From NCBI GenBank assembly GCA_015499995.1, contig JADNRV010000087.1, positions 62,001 through 126,000 of the forward strand: DNA of 64,000 nt. The letters are read 5' to 3'. The translations under genes and the position numbers were made by a program. Shown piece by piece: positions 43,680-54,950 of the stretch (position 1 is its first letter; every line of letters begins with the position of its first letter). The notes under the pieces were generated by a model. The model saw only the letters and a program-made list of their open reading frames with translations. It ran no database searches and was not told the DNA's origin. The stretch is from Flammula alnicola (taxonomy: Eukaryota; Basidiomycota; Agaricomycetes; Agaricales; Strophariaceae).

Positions 43680-44495
43680 AAAAGTATGGCACGGAGAAAT
43701 CCACTAATTCCTTGTATTCAGAAGTTTCTAACGATACTATGCTCGATCATCTTCAGTAACTGAAGATGCATCGCTATTTATCCAAAGAACGCTGCCCATT
43801 TGAATTGAATGATGTTCATTGACATTATCGACAATCATTTGGTGACGTTCGCCGTTCACTGCCTCGCAATGCCTATCTCAACTGCTACGGTTGAGGTAAA
43901 ATCTTTTCACCCTACTCCGGACATACTCAAGTAGAAGGCAGTGAGGAGTGAACTTAGAGGGGGGCGATATCACTCAAGTTGGGAATGCAAGTAATAAGTA
44001 TTGGTGATTAATGGTTAGCTGTACACTTGTACGAGACGGTTGTCGCGACGTGGGGGTGGACCTCGCGACATTCTACAAGCATCATCGTGCCAGACCTAGG
44101 ACATCAGCTTCACGGAATGGGCTCTCTAATTCCGACATTCAAACCCGGAGTGGAAAGTGGAGCTAATATGAATTCCATCATCCCTCCATGGAGTTTCAGG
44201 GATCGACATATTTTGATTGGGTACTTATAACCTGAGAGGCTGTGAATATGCGACAATTTATTCTAGGAAGAGTGACTTGGACATTGATATCATTGATGGG
44301 TATGTTTAGCGCTCGTCTCTTCAGGAACCTTCTCTATTGCATGATAAGGACCTTTGGAATCCCTAACGGCCACAATTCACCCGCATAAAGCACCTATGGT
44401 ATTTTCATAGCTTCTCACATTCATTTTCCCAGGACACTCTGTTGCATATAAACAGGCAGACGTCGACGTGTGATGTTCAGGTCCACCTTACACAA
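43680..44495. other. Intergenic
   Basis: No gene seen. A small hairpin CTCAACTGCTACGGTTGAG lies at about 43876-43894. The last 100 bases should hold the promoter of the DUF6533-type gene. Confidence 0.4.
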
Positions 44496-45856
44496 ATGTC
44501 TTCCAGTACCACTATTCAACCAGCGAATCCATTTACTCCTATGGCCTTCCTACCGCCGGATGCTGCCTTTCAATTAAATCTGGGAATATACGTTATTGTG
44601 GGCACTTTTTCCGTAAGCAAACATTTTATGCGATATGGTCTTGCATCAAATGAATCGGGTGTTCAATTTAGGCGCTCATCTGGGACACTCTCAATGGCCT
44701 TCGGATGGATTATTTGCTTTTGACAAGATACCGATTTAGCTTTCCTACTGCTGTGTACCTTGTATTAAGGCAAGGCATTTTCTTTGTCAACCCAAAAAAA
44801 CTGGTACCTAACATTCAATTTGATACTTCCGCAGAATCTTTACCTTTTTGTATCTTTTTGGACTAACGTATTCTTACAGTAAGAGTCTCTTATATACTCA
44901 CCTTAACATGCCTGACGACACTGCTATAAAAACAGCGGCCCCAGTTGGAGTAGGAAAATGCGTGATACCACAACATCTGGTACAAGTCAGCTTCCCGATT
45001 GCAATCTCAACGACAAACCTTCTGTTTTTCCTTCGCGCCCGGGCAGTATACAGGGACAACAAAATCGCCATCGGTTTGTTTACCCTGACATGGTTGGGCG
45101 TCGTTGGTGGGAGCCTTTTACCCTCCATAGCGTTTACAAGGTTCGATAACATCGGGCCAACGAAATACTGCATAGATCCTATTCGACTGGGCCCCAGTGT
45201 CTCGGCGAATACTTGGCCAGGCCTGGTGAACGATCTCCTGCTTTTCTGCGCCATTACATGGCGTCTCGTACGAAACTCTACGGTGCAGACGACGATCAAG
45301 AATACCTTCCGGGTGATATTTTTAGGACAGCATTTGCCTGCACTATCGAGAGCACTTCTGCAAGATGGCCAGGCATATTTCTTGTGAGTGAAATCCACCT
45401 ATAAAATTCTGGGTAGAAGCCCATTTGCTTTTTCGAAACAGGAGTATTGTCGTGTTCTACCTATTTTTCCCCATTATTGTCTTCAACCCCTCAATACCTC
45501 TAGCCTATCGAGAAATATTCCCCCTCCCCGAATTGATGGTGGCCAACGTCATGGCCGGGCGCATTTACCGCAATACGAGACTGGGTATCTTCAGAGAGCT
45601 GGATGCGACCTCTACAATTAACATACCGTCAACATCAACATCATGTGGAGAACAATCGCGAGCTCATACGGAGCCCATCGCCTTTAGGGTGGACCTCTCG
45701 CACCAGAGAGTATCGGGAGAGAGATTAAGCGCCGGCGGCCCAGCTCAGCCTGAGAGCGTCGGACCATGGTTGAAAAGTAAAGAGGATGGAGAGAAGAGAG
45801 ACGAGAGTTACCCGAAGACAGGAACAGTACCCCTGGACAGCGGAGATGTAGTATGA
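44496..45856 (+). CDS. DUF6533-type seven-helix membrane protein, 5 exons
   Basis: Exons 44496-44612, 44672-44769, 44835-44878, 44936-45383 and 45442-45856 join in phase to 373 residues. The start (MSSSTTIQPANPF...FQLNLGIYVIVGTF) is followed by ALIWDTLNGLRMDYLLLTRY, the signature region of the large basidiomycete DUF6533 family. Further helices are FTFLYLFGLTYSY, LVQVSFPIAISTTNLLFFLR, GLFTLTWLGVVGGSLLPSIA and VVFYLFFPIIVF, and there is a cytosolic-like polar tail. The second intron starts with GC (AAG|GCAAGG at 44770) in place of GT. The family is thought to be receptor-like but has no proven function. Confidence 0.75.
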
Positions 45857-45997
45857 ATAATACCCATGTATTTCAAGAGACGTCATCGCAACGATTATCA
45901 CTGCAGAGCCAGAGAATTACAGATACCTATTACCAGTCATTAAACCCTACAAATTTACCGTCCCAACTCCACCAAATCATGTCATCGTCTTCTTCTC

Positions 45998-46979
45998 CTA
46001 TCGAAGGTTCCGTGCTCTTCGAATTTTTCTCGTCTCCAAAGATCTTCGTTGAATACCACTGCGGGCGGTTACCCAGACGCCTTCCACCTTGCCTCTTTTC
46101 ACACTGTGTTTGGAGGGTGGTTCAAGTTCGACGTCCGGGTTCGCCAATCCCGAGTTGTTCAAGAAGTCCTGAAGAGAGGAATCAAGAGCAGCGGTTATGT
46201 TTTGACGGGGTATCCAAGCTGGATGGTTGAACCGTCGCGGAGCACGAATGAGAACGTGTGTTTGAGTGGGAGCTGGGACATTCATATGTCGGCGAATAAA
46301 GCCAGAAATGAGAGGGTATGGATGGACGTACTCATCTCGGAGGTAATTCCGTTCCCTGCTGCATCTGCTGAAGCAAGTGTGCGGGACAGGAGGCGATCGG
46401 CGTTTTGCAGGAATTTCTGTTCTTCGGCATATGAGGTGTACGGCGGCGGGGGTGAAGACGATGGTGGTTCGTCGTCAACAGATTCTTCTTCATCGTCTTC
46501 CTCTTGATCTTCTTCATCCTCATCTTCGCTCTCTTCAGGTTCCTCCCCACTTTCCTCGGTTTCTTCTTCACTTTCTTCACTTTCTTCACCTTCCTCCTCT
46601 TCCTCTTCTTCGTCATCGCTTTCTTTGTCCCCCTGATGCTGAGAAAATGCCTCTTCTCGGGTGCCCCAGATGCGCTTTTCCAAGCCATCGATACCCAGCA
46701 TTACCTTCGATTTCGCTGATCCTAAACTAGGGCCAACGAGTATAGCCACGTGTGCTTGTGCCACATTCTGTCCTGATTGACCAGAGCATCGAGCAATGGC
46801 TGTCGACAATGCGGAGAAGGTTGTGTCCAAGTGTGATGATATTGTATCATATGACGCTAGGAGCTCTGCGCGTTGTTTAAATGCACGAGAGTTCGCCTAT
46901 GCAATCGTTCTTCAGCATGATCGTATCGATAAGAGAAAACATTGCTCACCTTTCCTCCTGGAAGCCTCCCAAGCTGCAT
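45998..46979 (-). CDS. Hypothetical acidic protein, 289 residues, 3 exons
   Basis: Exons 46979-46950 (MQLGRLPGGK), 46896-46332 and 46272-45998 join in phase. Residues 11-80 read KANSRAFKQRAELLASYDTI...LSTAIARC...VAILVGPSLGSAKSKVM and look helical. A run of about 55 mostly Glu/Asp/Ser residues follows. The C-terminal third is basic and ordered-looking (THVLIRAPRRFNHPAWIPRQ, ITAALDSSLQDFLNNSG, KRGKVEGVWVTARSG). I do not recognise it. The tiny first exon was chosen because it gives a Met, a GTGAGC donor and the right phase; the large frame alone lacks an ATG start. Confidence 0.65.
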
Positions 46980-49158
46980 AACCGGACTACAAACAAGAGT
47001 TCAGACGCTGCGCTTGCTTCAGATCTCGACTCACAATGGAACCTGGTTCTTCAGAAAAAGGACATGGCCTAGCAAGCTGGTTGCAAGTCGTGCCGCCGTG
47101 GCATCCGTAATCATGTCCGTATCCAGTCTGGCCACTGGGTATGCATTGGAGCAGCTCTCGACGGTACCATCTTTGCAAGGGTTGGGAGATCTTGTGTCTT
47201 TATTTGATTTCTCGTTCAACGTCGGAGCATTGACTTCGTCTTTCGTTGAGTTCGTGGCACTGACGGCGGTCCCCACCGTTTTCGAAGGGGTGGTAGAGCA
47301 TCAAATGTGAGATATGGCATGGGAAATTTATTCCTTCAAAGTGAATTCGAGATAGAAATGCTAAGAAGAGGATGAACGTCAAACGATTTCAAAATCTTAA
47401 GATTTCTTTGTTATGAGGTCAGGTGCTCGTGACTGGATGACAAGCATCGCAAAAAGTTCGTTTTACTCTTTGAACCACAACGTACCTGTGGACTCAAGGC
47501 TCGCAGAATCTCTACAGAATCCATATAAGCACATTTTACAGCAGAGCCCTCTTGTGTATGCGGGTACACAACGGTAGAACTATGGCCCTGCGGCTCTCAG
47601 GCGCTTCCGACTCCCAGGTCCACAACTTGGAAGTTCTACGGAGAACGGACAGTCAAGGTGTCATGATCAAGCTTTCCGACTTGTCCTAGAGCATCAGCGC
47701 ACCTCTGCATGTTCTTCTGGTCCCCCTGAATTTTAGACGGCCCTGCAGACTTCGGCTCTTTGTGCACTTGGGCGAAGTTGTTATCTTATCGTCCCAGATG
47801 GTCCTTGCCGCCCACATAAACAAATCTCATCGATAAATCCCCCTTATCATCACATTTTACGTACCAGCTGATACTTCATATGGAGAGAGTTACTCCGGGT
47901 GGTGATGGACCCACCGAGCGTACATAGAACAAATTGTGATTTTCTGGCGTCATCCACAGTATGTTCACGAGACAGGTCAAGAAGACATAGCTACTAACGG
48001 CATTTATCTTAGATCGTCCAATGACCCATACTTAGTCTTCATCCTTGATGAAGAGTAGGTTCTTTGTGACGTGTGGCACAGAATATGCCCGGCGGTCAGT
48101 CATAGTCTTCCAGATAGATTTCGTCATCTTTTTCAGGTAAATGCCCACGTCATGTGGCTCGCGTAGGCGAGAGGCGGTGTGTTGTAAATGGGTTTATGTG
48201 CCTACAACTTGTCATGATGGCATGCCTCGTGTTTCTTGCGAAAACTCTCCAGCGTTCGCGTTCGTGACAAGGCGCCCTGCAATGCGTAGGCCCTAGGGTC
48301 TTCAGTTGAGTCCACTTCATGTGTTTGTAATGGATCAACATTCTTACATCGGTATATGAAATCGGCGAATAGTATTTTACATCCTAAAGCCAATCGGACA
48401 ATTGCAACCTAGCACTGGCAGCTGCACGGGCGCGATTCGATAAGGCAGGAACGGGGCCCGACCGTGGACTTGGATTTAGTGGAACTCCTCGAGGCTCGCG
48501 TAAGTTAGGAACGACATATCGTCACCCCTTCTCTGCAATCTAGCCACTTGCTGAAAGAACCTGGTGACTTTCAGGTATTTCCAGAAATTCCTTCTTGGGA
48601 CAACACATGTTGGTCTAAGCCCTTACGATAAGTAAGCTTAAACGAGTGACAACGCCGACCCACATACTAGTATTTCGGCATCAGCTTGCAATCTCATCTA
48701 ATCGCAGCCCTAATTGAAATATTAAAGATCTGCACACAATCTGTGAAAGATTTGAAATTCCTCGTGTCCGTCGCTCCGCGCGCGCAGGTCCCGCAGAGTT
48801 CTCAAGGTCCAGCACTCTGCCCGACATCATGGCGGCTGCTTTATCGGTCAATTTCTATGTCCTCCACAGGTTCCGCTTACCATAATATGACATACGCCTC
48901 GAGGTTGGCTTCGCCCGATGTTCGATTGGCGTAATATTTTCAGTTATCTCGGCCCATGGCCCTAGCCAGACCCACAGATGGAAAAAGAAGGTTTCCCCCT
49001 TGGACAGAGTCGGACATCCGGATAAAGTTAGATCTTCTTGCGATAAAATTTCCAAGGGGAAGTGGGCTCGTGTCTTCTGGCTCCGCAGGGCTACAAGAGC
49101 TGAGCGAGGGGCGGGTAGATAATGCTACACCCTCGGCCGGGACCGCTTCCAAGCTAGC
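46980..49158. other. 2.2 kb without a convincing gene
   Basis: Short ORFs on both strands near 47030-47310 have balanced composition but no motif and no partner exons. From 47.4 to 49.1 kb I see no coding signal. The end of the stretch is upstream of the UbiA-family gene. Confidence 0.4.
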
Positions 49159-50249
49159 ATGTCCTCCTCCCTCGTCTCTCGCCTGTGCTCGTCGACCAAC
49201 GCGGCGGCGTCGAGCCTGTCGTATCATGCCTTTACGATTTTCCTCTTCAGCAAGTCAGACATCAAGACCACCTTAATCCCAGTGGTAGGCGCTCCTAAAT
49301 ATAATTTTGATCCATCTTGTGATTGACTTTGACGGTACTGGTACCGTAGAGTTTCTTCGCCCTGGGAGCGGCGCCTCTGTCTCCCACCCACCGGTTGTCC
49401 CATGCCATCCAAGCTGTCGTGTGGATATGGCTGCATCTCCTCGAATTTAATCTCTCGAACCAGATACGGGATCCAGACGAGGATCTGCGCAACAAGCCAT
49501 GGCGACCTCTGCCGTCTGGACGTATCAGCCTGGCTAATGCTCGTGTCCTCAAATATGTGGTCACGGCGTTATGTTTGGTCGTATCGTTCAGCTATAACCT
49601 TCATGTATTCTACGCAAGCGCCTCCTTTGCATGCCTCATCCCGATGTACCACGAACTGCACGGCGACCAACATTGGCTCACGAAGAATCTCATGAACGCC
49701 GTAGGCTATTCTTGCTTTGCGACGGGATCGACTTTGATTGCAGGTTAGAATTTCTTCGAGCTTGTACCATAATTTCTGCAAACTGAACCATAAGCACAGG
49801 CTCGAATCAATCGAAATTGGACTTTGCCGGATCCTTTTCGATTTTCATTATCGCCTCGATATTGGCCACCACGATCCAAGCGCAAGACTTCCAAGATGTT
49901 GATGGCGACAAATTGGTGGGGCGCAGAACACTCCCATCGCCTTTCCGAACATTTCTAGGCATACGCCCATGATAACGCTTCTCCTTTGGTCTTGGTACCT
50001 CTCCTGCATATGGGAAATCGACGTTCCAGCGAGCCTCGGTTTCACCGGTCTTGCAGCCATCGTCGGCGTGCGATATTACTTTTGGAGATCGACCAAGGAC
50101 GACCAGCTTTCCTATTTTCTGTACAACGTACGCGGTTCTCTTCATCTTTCTAATGGCGATGCTTCTAACTCCTTTTGCAGATTTGGCTGGCAATTGCATT
50201 CGCTATGCCTGGATACTGGCGTCTCTACAAGGAAACCGCTGCTCAATGA
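49159..50249 (+). pseudogene. UbiA-family membrane prenyltransferase / terpene-cyclase-like gene with one frameshift
   Basis: Exons 49159-49284, 49350-49743, 49800-50127 and 50181-50249. It starts MSSSLVSRLCSSTNAAASSL, then FTIFLFSKSDIKTTLIPV. The first Asp-rich motif is NLSNQIRDPDEDLRNKPWRP and the second is QDFQDVDGDKLVGRRTLP. These are the two Mg-diphosphate-binding motifs of the UbiA superfamily, which includes fungal membrane terpene cyclases such as Fma-TC. Several membrane helices follow (ITLLLWSWYLSCIWEI, and the last exon IWLAIAFAMPGYWRLYKETA). Near 49935 (CTCCCATCGCC) the frame must shift by one base to pass from GRRTLP to IAFPNISRHTP, so as written the protein stops early. It is either recently inactivated or carries a sequencing error. 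Fragments of its last exon recur at 53.2 and 59.6 kb. Confidence 0.7.
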
Positions 50250-51412
50250 ACTTGATGACACACTTTTTTTTCTGAATTGTTGTTTTGCACATACTATCCA
50301 TGTCCCTAACGGCCCTTATTTTTTATCCGCAATTTCCTCAATTATTCGCTTGTTGTAACTTTTTTTACACATACCAGCACCACTTCCATCTTTCCGAACG
50401 ACCTTCTGATGTGCCACTTACTCATATGACCCACGACCTAACCACGATTCTTGACGTCGCCACCTGTATTTGAATCCATCGTCTAATATTCTGTACACTG
50501 TACCGTACGTCGTATGCCTTGTTGTTTCACTATAGTATCATTTCGTAGTTTTCGAATGGACATTCTGATTTGGACTCCTGACCACCGATGTCAAGAAGAA
50601 TGACGGCTGACATGCTTCTGTGTATATTCCAGAGCTCAAATATGTATTATAATGATAAATACACTAGATAGTAATTTATCTACAAATACAATGTCAAAGT
50701 GCGGCGGGTGGCGCCAGCGCCAGCGCTAGCAGGATCTGAAGACCGGGGGCGAACTGATGATCTTTATTACTGACATCATCCGAGTCTTTGCTTTTCGCCT
50801 CGCCATCGGATACCTCTTCAATCACGTCCTCAACCTGAAGCGGGGTACAATGTGAATATGTACGCCGTCAGCAAAATTCATCCTGTCCAACATCAGCGAA
50901 AATTACATAGACCTCTTCGAAATCTAGTGTGAGGTCACCAGCGAAAGTTTTCTTTGCTAATTCTAATTTGGCTAGATCTTCGCCCTTGTGGAAAGGTGTA
51001 CGTATAGAGTGCTCAGTTGAGCTGTACCTGACCATAAAGATAAAGGATGTCATGAAGAGGCCCAGAAGATATGACAATCTGAGTACTAGTGCTCACTTTC
51101 TCGTCAAGGCGTCTTCATATCATAGGCGTAGAGATTGTCTTCAGGAATCAGGATGGCCTCGTCTTGTCGTTCAACCATGCGGAGTTGGGTTTCGGCCGGC
51201 GCCCATGTCCTCCGCTTGGTCTCTCTGTTTCAAAAACGAAGGCTCTCAGCAGCTAGACCATAAAAGATGACAATAAAATAAATGAAGAACACCCACTCTC
51301 GGAAGCATGCTTTTGGCCACCTCATCCGAGTCATGGCGATACTTGCACCGAGGCACAGCAAGTGATGTGGATGCCAAATTAGACTGCACACGAGGTCGGG
51401 CGCCTGTTGGGA
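50250..51412. other. Intergenic with possible minus-strand gene remnant
   Basis: On the minus strand, pieces such as ETKRRTWAPAETQLRMVERQ, FHKGEDLAKLELAKKTFAGD, LTLDFEEV and, across a plausible intron (about 50920-50840), EDVIEEVSDGEAKSKDSDD...LLALALAPPAAL read like one protein with a hydrophobic end. I could not join them all in phase and do not recognise it. Confidence 0.3.
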
Positions 51413-51491
51413 TAGGGGCGAGTGTCCCGAGTAGGTCGCAGGCTCTAAGGACGTAGTAGATGGGCCTAAAAAACAATACAGAGCATGCTAC

Positions 51492-52865
51492 TTAGCGTCT
51501 ACATCTACTGCGGACTTGGCCCCTGGGGAACGGAGGAAGGCCTTGATTCCAACAAGTGGGGTTCCAAAAGTGGGTACAAATTTTTGGATAATCTGAAAGC
51601 GACGCTGTCTTCTCCATAATGTGCATGTAAAGTTCTTCTTCTCCTGGGTGCTCCACTTGTAATATTTCTGTAGACACTGACGTCTGTAAATCCAACTCGA
51701 GAGGCTTCCCAGCAGAAATGCGTATGACTTCGTCGCTTGTTCCAACCCAATCTTCATCAAGGCATCCACCAAAAGGGTGCTCACCGAAGATTATAAAGTC
51801 GAATGAGAGGTGCGTGACTTTATTGAATGCAGGTATCGTACCGAGGACGATGTTGATATCGCGGAGGACCGCGGATCCTCGTACATCACATTTGATAATG
51901 ACATGGAGCGCAAATACGTGCAGGTGTGAAAGACCGCTGAGATTCACGAGTCTAGCAAGTGAGAGTTGTTCATCTTGTTAAGAAACCTGTCAAATTCGCT
52001 TCATTTTATAAAAAGCACTGCACCTACCGGCGTCCACTCGTAGATTAGTGAGATACAATTCCTCCAGTGTGTTGCAAGCCATATCGAGGATAGGCTGCAA
52101 ACAGGCCATTTCTTCCTTCTCGTGCGGAGATAGCGTCAGAAAGCGCAACTTTGACCAAAGGACCACAGGTGTATGAAATCTAGGCGGTGGGGTGATCATC
52201 TGTTTGACAAGGCTCTGCGAGTCGCGGTAGTCGAAAAGTTCCAGTGCTGGCGACTCTCGGCCAGAACACTGTTCGGCTGGGTAGTTATCGTAGGTCTCCT
52301 CAGTAACTCCCACATGGTCAAGGAGCACTTCTCTCAACCTGGGACAGATGAGGAAAAGAGGTAATGGAACGTTCTGGCATTGGGTGAGGTGGAGGATAGT
52401 CAAGGTTTGTGAAAAGAATGATTGCAGGAGCCTTCCCACGACTAGTATGGGGGCCTCGAGTGTGAAAGGACGAAATGAGTGTCCACCAAAGTGAAGTTTA
52501 TGTGGTGGGATCGGCGACTTGGCCAACAGTTGGAGGATGCCGATGAGGGTATGATCGTTGAAAAGCCATGCATTCCGATTGTGTGAGATGGCAAGCTTAA
52601 ATACGCGGACTCGGTTGGCGAACGACGGCTTGTCGCTCAGGATCTTTCTCGTCTTTTCTAGCTCCTTGGATATCCCGTTCTTGGATCCCGAGCTCTTGCT
52701 CAATTCGAGGTTCCGGAAGATGTGGGTTTGACAGAACTGCGTGAACGCCCGATCAGCAAGGGATAGATTATAGAGGTCTTTGTCACGAAATGTGAGTTTT
52801 GCAACGTGTTCGACGATGTAAGCAATCAGATCGTCTGAGAGGAGAGAAAGCGGTGGATTCAACAT
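51492..52865 (-). CDS. F-box-like / LRR-like protein, copy B
   Basis: Exon 1 (52865-52028) encodes MLNPPLSLLSDDLIAYIVEH, LSLADRAFTQFCQTHIFR and leucine-rich strands. Exon 2 (51951-51492) encodes LSGLSHLHVFALHVIIKCDV, RGSAVLRDINIVLGTIP, HLSFDFIIFGEHPFGGCLDE and DYPKICTHFWNPTCWNQG. Both halves are open. However, the GT-AG intron between them (GTAGGT...TTGCTAG) joins phase 1 to phase 2 in my reading, as it does in all three copies. Either a splice site is misjudged or the two halves are not joined. A longer open frame upstream (to 53027) is shared flank, so I chose the Met conserved in all copies. Confidence 0.55.
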
Positions 52866-53199
52866 GATCGCGAAGAGAAAGACATCCAGCAAGTATTTAG
52901 ATGAAAAGTGTTGTGAATGGATGCCGCTTGGATGGCTGTAGATGTGGATGGCTCCAGCCAAGATACGCGACGTGAGGGCTATGTCAGGGCTACGATTATC
53001 GGCACACGCGCCCACAGTTGTTATCAATCGACGACGCCGTATCTGGTGCTGTGGGCTTCAACCGCACACACATCACCCATCAGATCGATTATCATAAGGT
53101 CTGTTTTCAAGTTTCGAGATTAAGTACGTGAGGGCCGAGGGCCTAGTATGTGTAGCAAGGTTCCAACAAACGAATAATCGAGGATATATATATATCACG

Positions 53200-53345
53200 G
53201 ATGAGCAGCGGATTCCTTGTGCATAGAGACGCAAGTATCCAAGCATAGCGAAAGTAATTACCAGCCAAACTTGCAAAAGAATTACAGGTATCGTCATATG
53301 AAGACGAAGAGAACTACATACGTTATACAGAAAATAGGAACGAGA
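53200..53345 (-). pseudogene. Fragment of the UbiA last exon, copy B
   Basis: On the minus strand CCTATTTTCTGTATAACGTA through CTTGGATACTTGCGTCTC matches the last intron and exon of the UbiA-family gene at 50.1-50.25 kb. It encodes VWLVITFAMLGYLRLY in place of IWLAIAFAMPGYWRLY. There is no upstream part of the gene, so this is a fragment. Confidence 0.7.
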
Positions 53346-53413
53346 GTTGATCTGCTAAAGCAAGTGATATCGCAGGCCCAAAGTTTAAAACAAAAGAATT
53401 CGGGATTCGACGG

Positions 53414-54930
53414 TCAGCCAAAGTCATTCATCGCCTTCATCCACCGGCTAAAACGAACCTTGATCCCCGCCGCGCGCAATTCGCTAACCAGCCCCACGCG
53501 TTCCTTCAACAGCCCGTCCCCCGCACTCAGCACAAACACCATAGTCTCCTTTGTCCGTCCACCCGCCCCGCTCGACCCAGCGTGAACACGCGGTCCATGC
53601 CAATACTCACGCCGACACACGGGATCCCACCCCCAGGGCCCATTGCCTTCCTGCCCTCCTCCTACGCGGGGTCCGCGCCCGCCGCGCCCCCGAGGAACGC
53701 CCCGGCGAGGCCGTCGTACCCCCCCCACCCCCAGCCGCGATGGAGCCGACGCCCACCTGGGACTCGTCGATCTCTTTCTCGCCGTCGTCGTTGTCGGGCG
53801 TGGTGGATTTTCTCTCATTGTTGGCTCTGTCTGTGGGTGCAGGTGCAGGTGCGGGTGCGGGTGCGGGGTGTAGTTGGGTGTAGTTGGGCATCGGGGTCTT
53901 TGAACCCCGGCGGGGCGCTCGCCTCGACGATGGCCTCGTAGATAATCCGTGCAGTAATCCAGCCCCCCGCGAGGGAGATGTCGAATGAGATCTAGCACGA
54001 ATCAGCATACTTGTCATCTTCACCGCAGACGCAGAGACAGGCCGACCTTGTCAATGACGTTGTATGCCTCGAGAAGCGTGAACAGGATCCCCATGTCGCT
54101 GATCCCTTGCTTCGCGCTCTTGTTCGCCGTCAGTGTCATGTCGGCCTCCAGCTGCATGAGCAGCTCCGGTCCGCCTGGGTGAGTGAGGATGTCAGAAACA
54201 CGGTTCCAACGAAAGACAAGATACGTACCTTTGCACTTAACATACTCGCCAATCTTATCAGCGACAGTGCCGTCGAGCCCTTTTGGTCCCAGAGATATGA
54301 AAGTCCTGGGAAAAAAAAACACCATTCATCAGCTTGCAGTTGCACCCCGAAGACGAACTCACAGCCTGCATGAACTCCCTCATCTATCGAAGATCAGCTT
54401 CGCGTCCTCGCCGTACTTGTCCGTCAGCACGTCTTTGTGCTCGAACACGGGCGTTTCGAGGCAGGGGCCGCCGAAGGTCGTGAAGCACTCTCTGACGATG
54501 CGCTCGATGCGGGCGCGGCACATCTCGGCGGGGCCGTAGTCCCCGGTACGTACCCTGTGCGCAGGTCGTAAGTCGTTAGTATCCAGTATGCTGTATCCAG
54601 AGCAGAAGACGAAACGAACCTTGGCCGCCAGTCTTCAACAAAAATCGCCCCTTTTTCTTCTGCGATGCACCCGCTTTTGCCTTATCCACGTCGGCCCCTG
54701 CAGCAGCACTATCTTTCTTCTCCTTCTTCTCCTTCCCCTTGCTCGCCATCGCCAGCATCTTTTTCACCTCCGACAGCGTCCTTCCCGACCCGTGAGAGTC
54801 GGAGCTCGTTGAACCGCGCCGTCTCTGCGGTGATTTGCGCCTCGAGGTCGACGATGCTGGATGCCATGGTGCCGCATGACATTGGTGCGTGCGATCGATG
54901 TTGATGGTGTAGGAAAGGTCGGTTGCAGTT
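53414..54930 (-). pseudogene. Histidyl-tRNA synthetase pseudogene, copy B
   Basis: Recognisable parts in order: DLEAQITAETARFNELRLSR near the N-terminus, a Lys-rich linker, then catalytic-domain pieces and the C-terminal region with [24 protein letters not shown] and AAGIKVRFS. The class II motif 2 region kept in copy C is missing here. The GGRYDG motif is disrupted by extra G residues (GGTGGGGGGGTACG), and an in-frame TAG follows GADPA. Short GC-rich repeats (GCAGGTGCAGGTGCGGGTGC, 53829-53870) lie in the linker. It cannot encode a working synthetase. The functional gene must be elsewhere. Confidence 0.75.
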
Positions 54931-54950
54931 GGTGTCCTCCGCCTGTCCGC

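Larger units (their letters stand above)
51413..54950 (-). repeat. Segmental duplication, copy B
   Basis: A block of about 3.5 kb holding, in minus-strand order, a histidyl-tRNA synthetase pseudogene, a fragment of the UbiA last exon and an F-box-like gene. The same order and orientation recur at 57.7-61.7 kb. The left edges match at GGGCGAGTGTCCCGAG. This copy lacks about 600 bases of the synthetase that copy C retains. Confidence 0.8.

Noticed and set aside
38928..50249. Possible secondary-metabolite cluster around the UbiA-family gene
   Set aside because: Neighbours are a membrane receptor-like protein, an acidic protein, a broken kinase-like gene and relics. No oxidase, synthase, transporter or regulator typical of a cluster is present.
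53551..54023. Pro/Ala/Arg-rich ORFs on both strands
   Set aside because: GC-rich repeats in the linker of the synthetase pseudogene make many frames open by chance.
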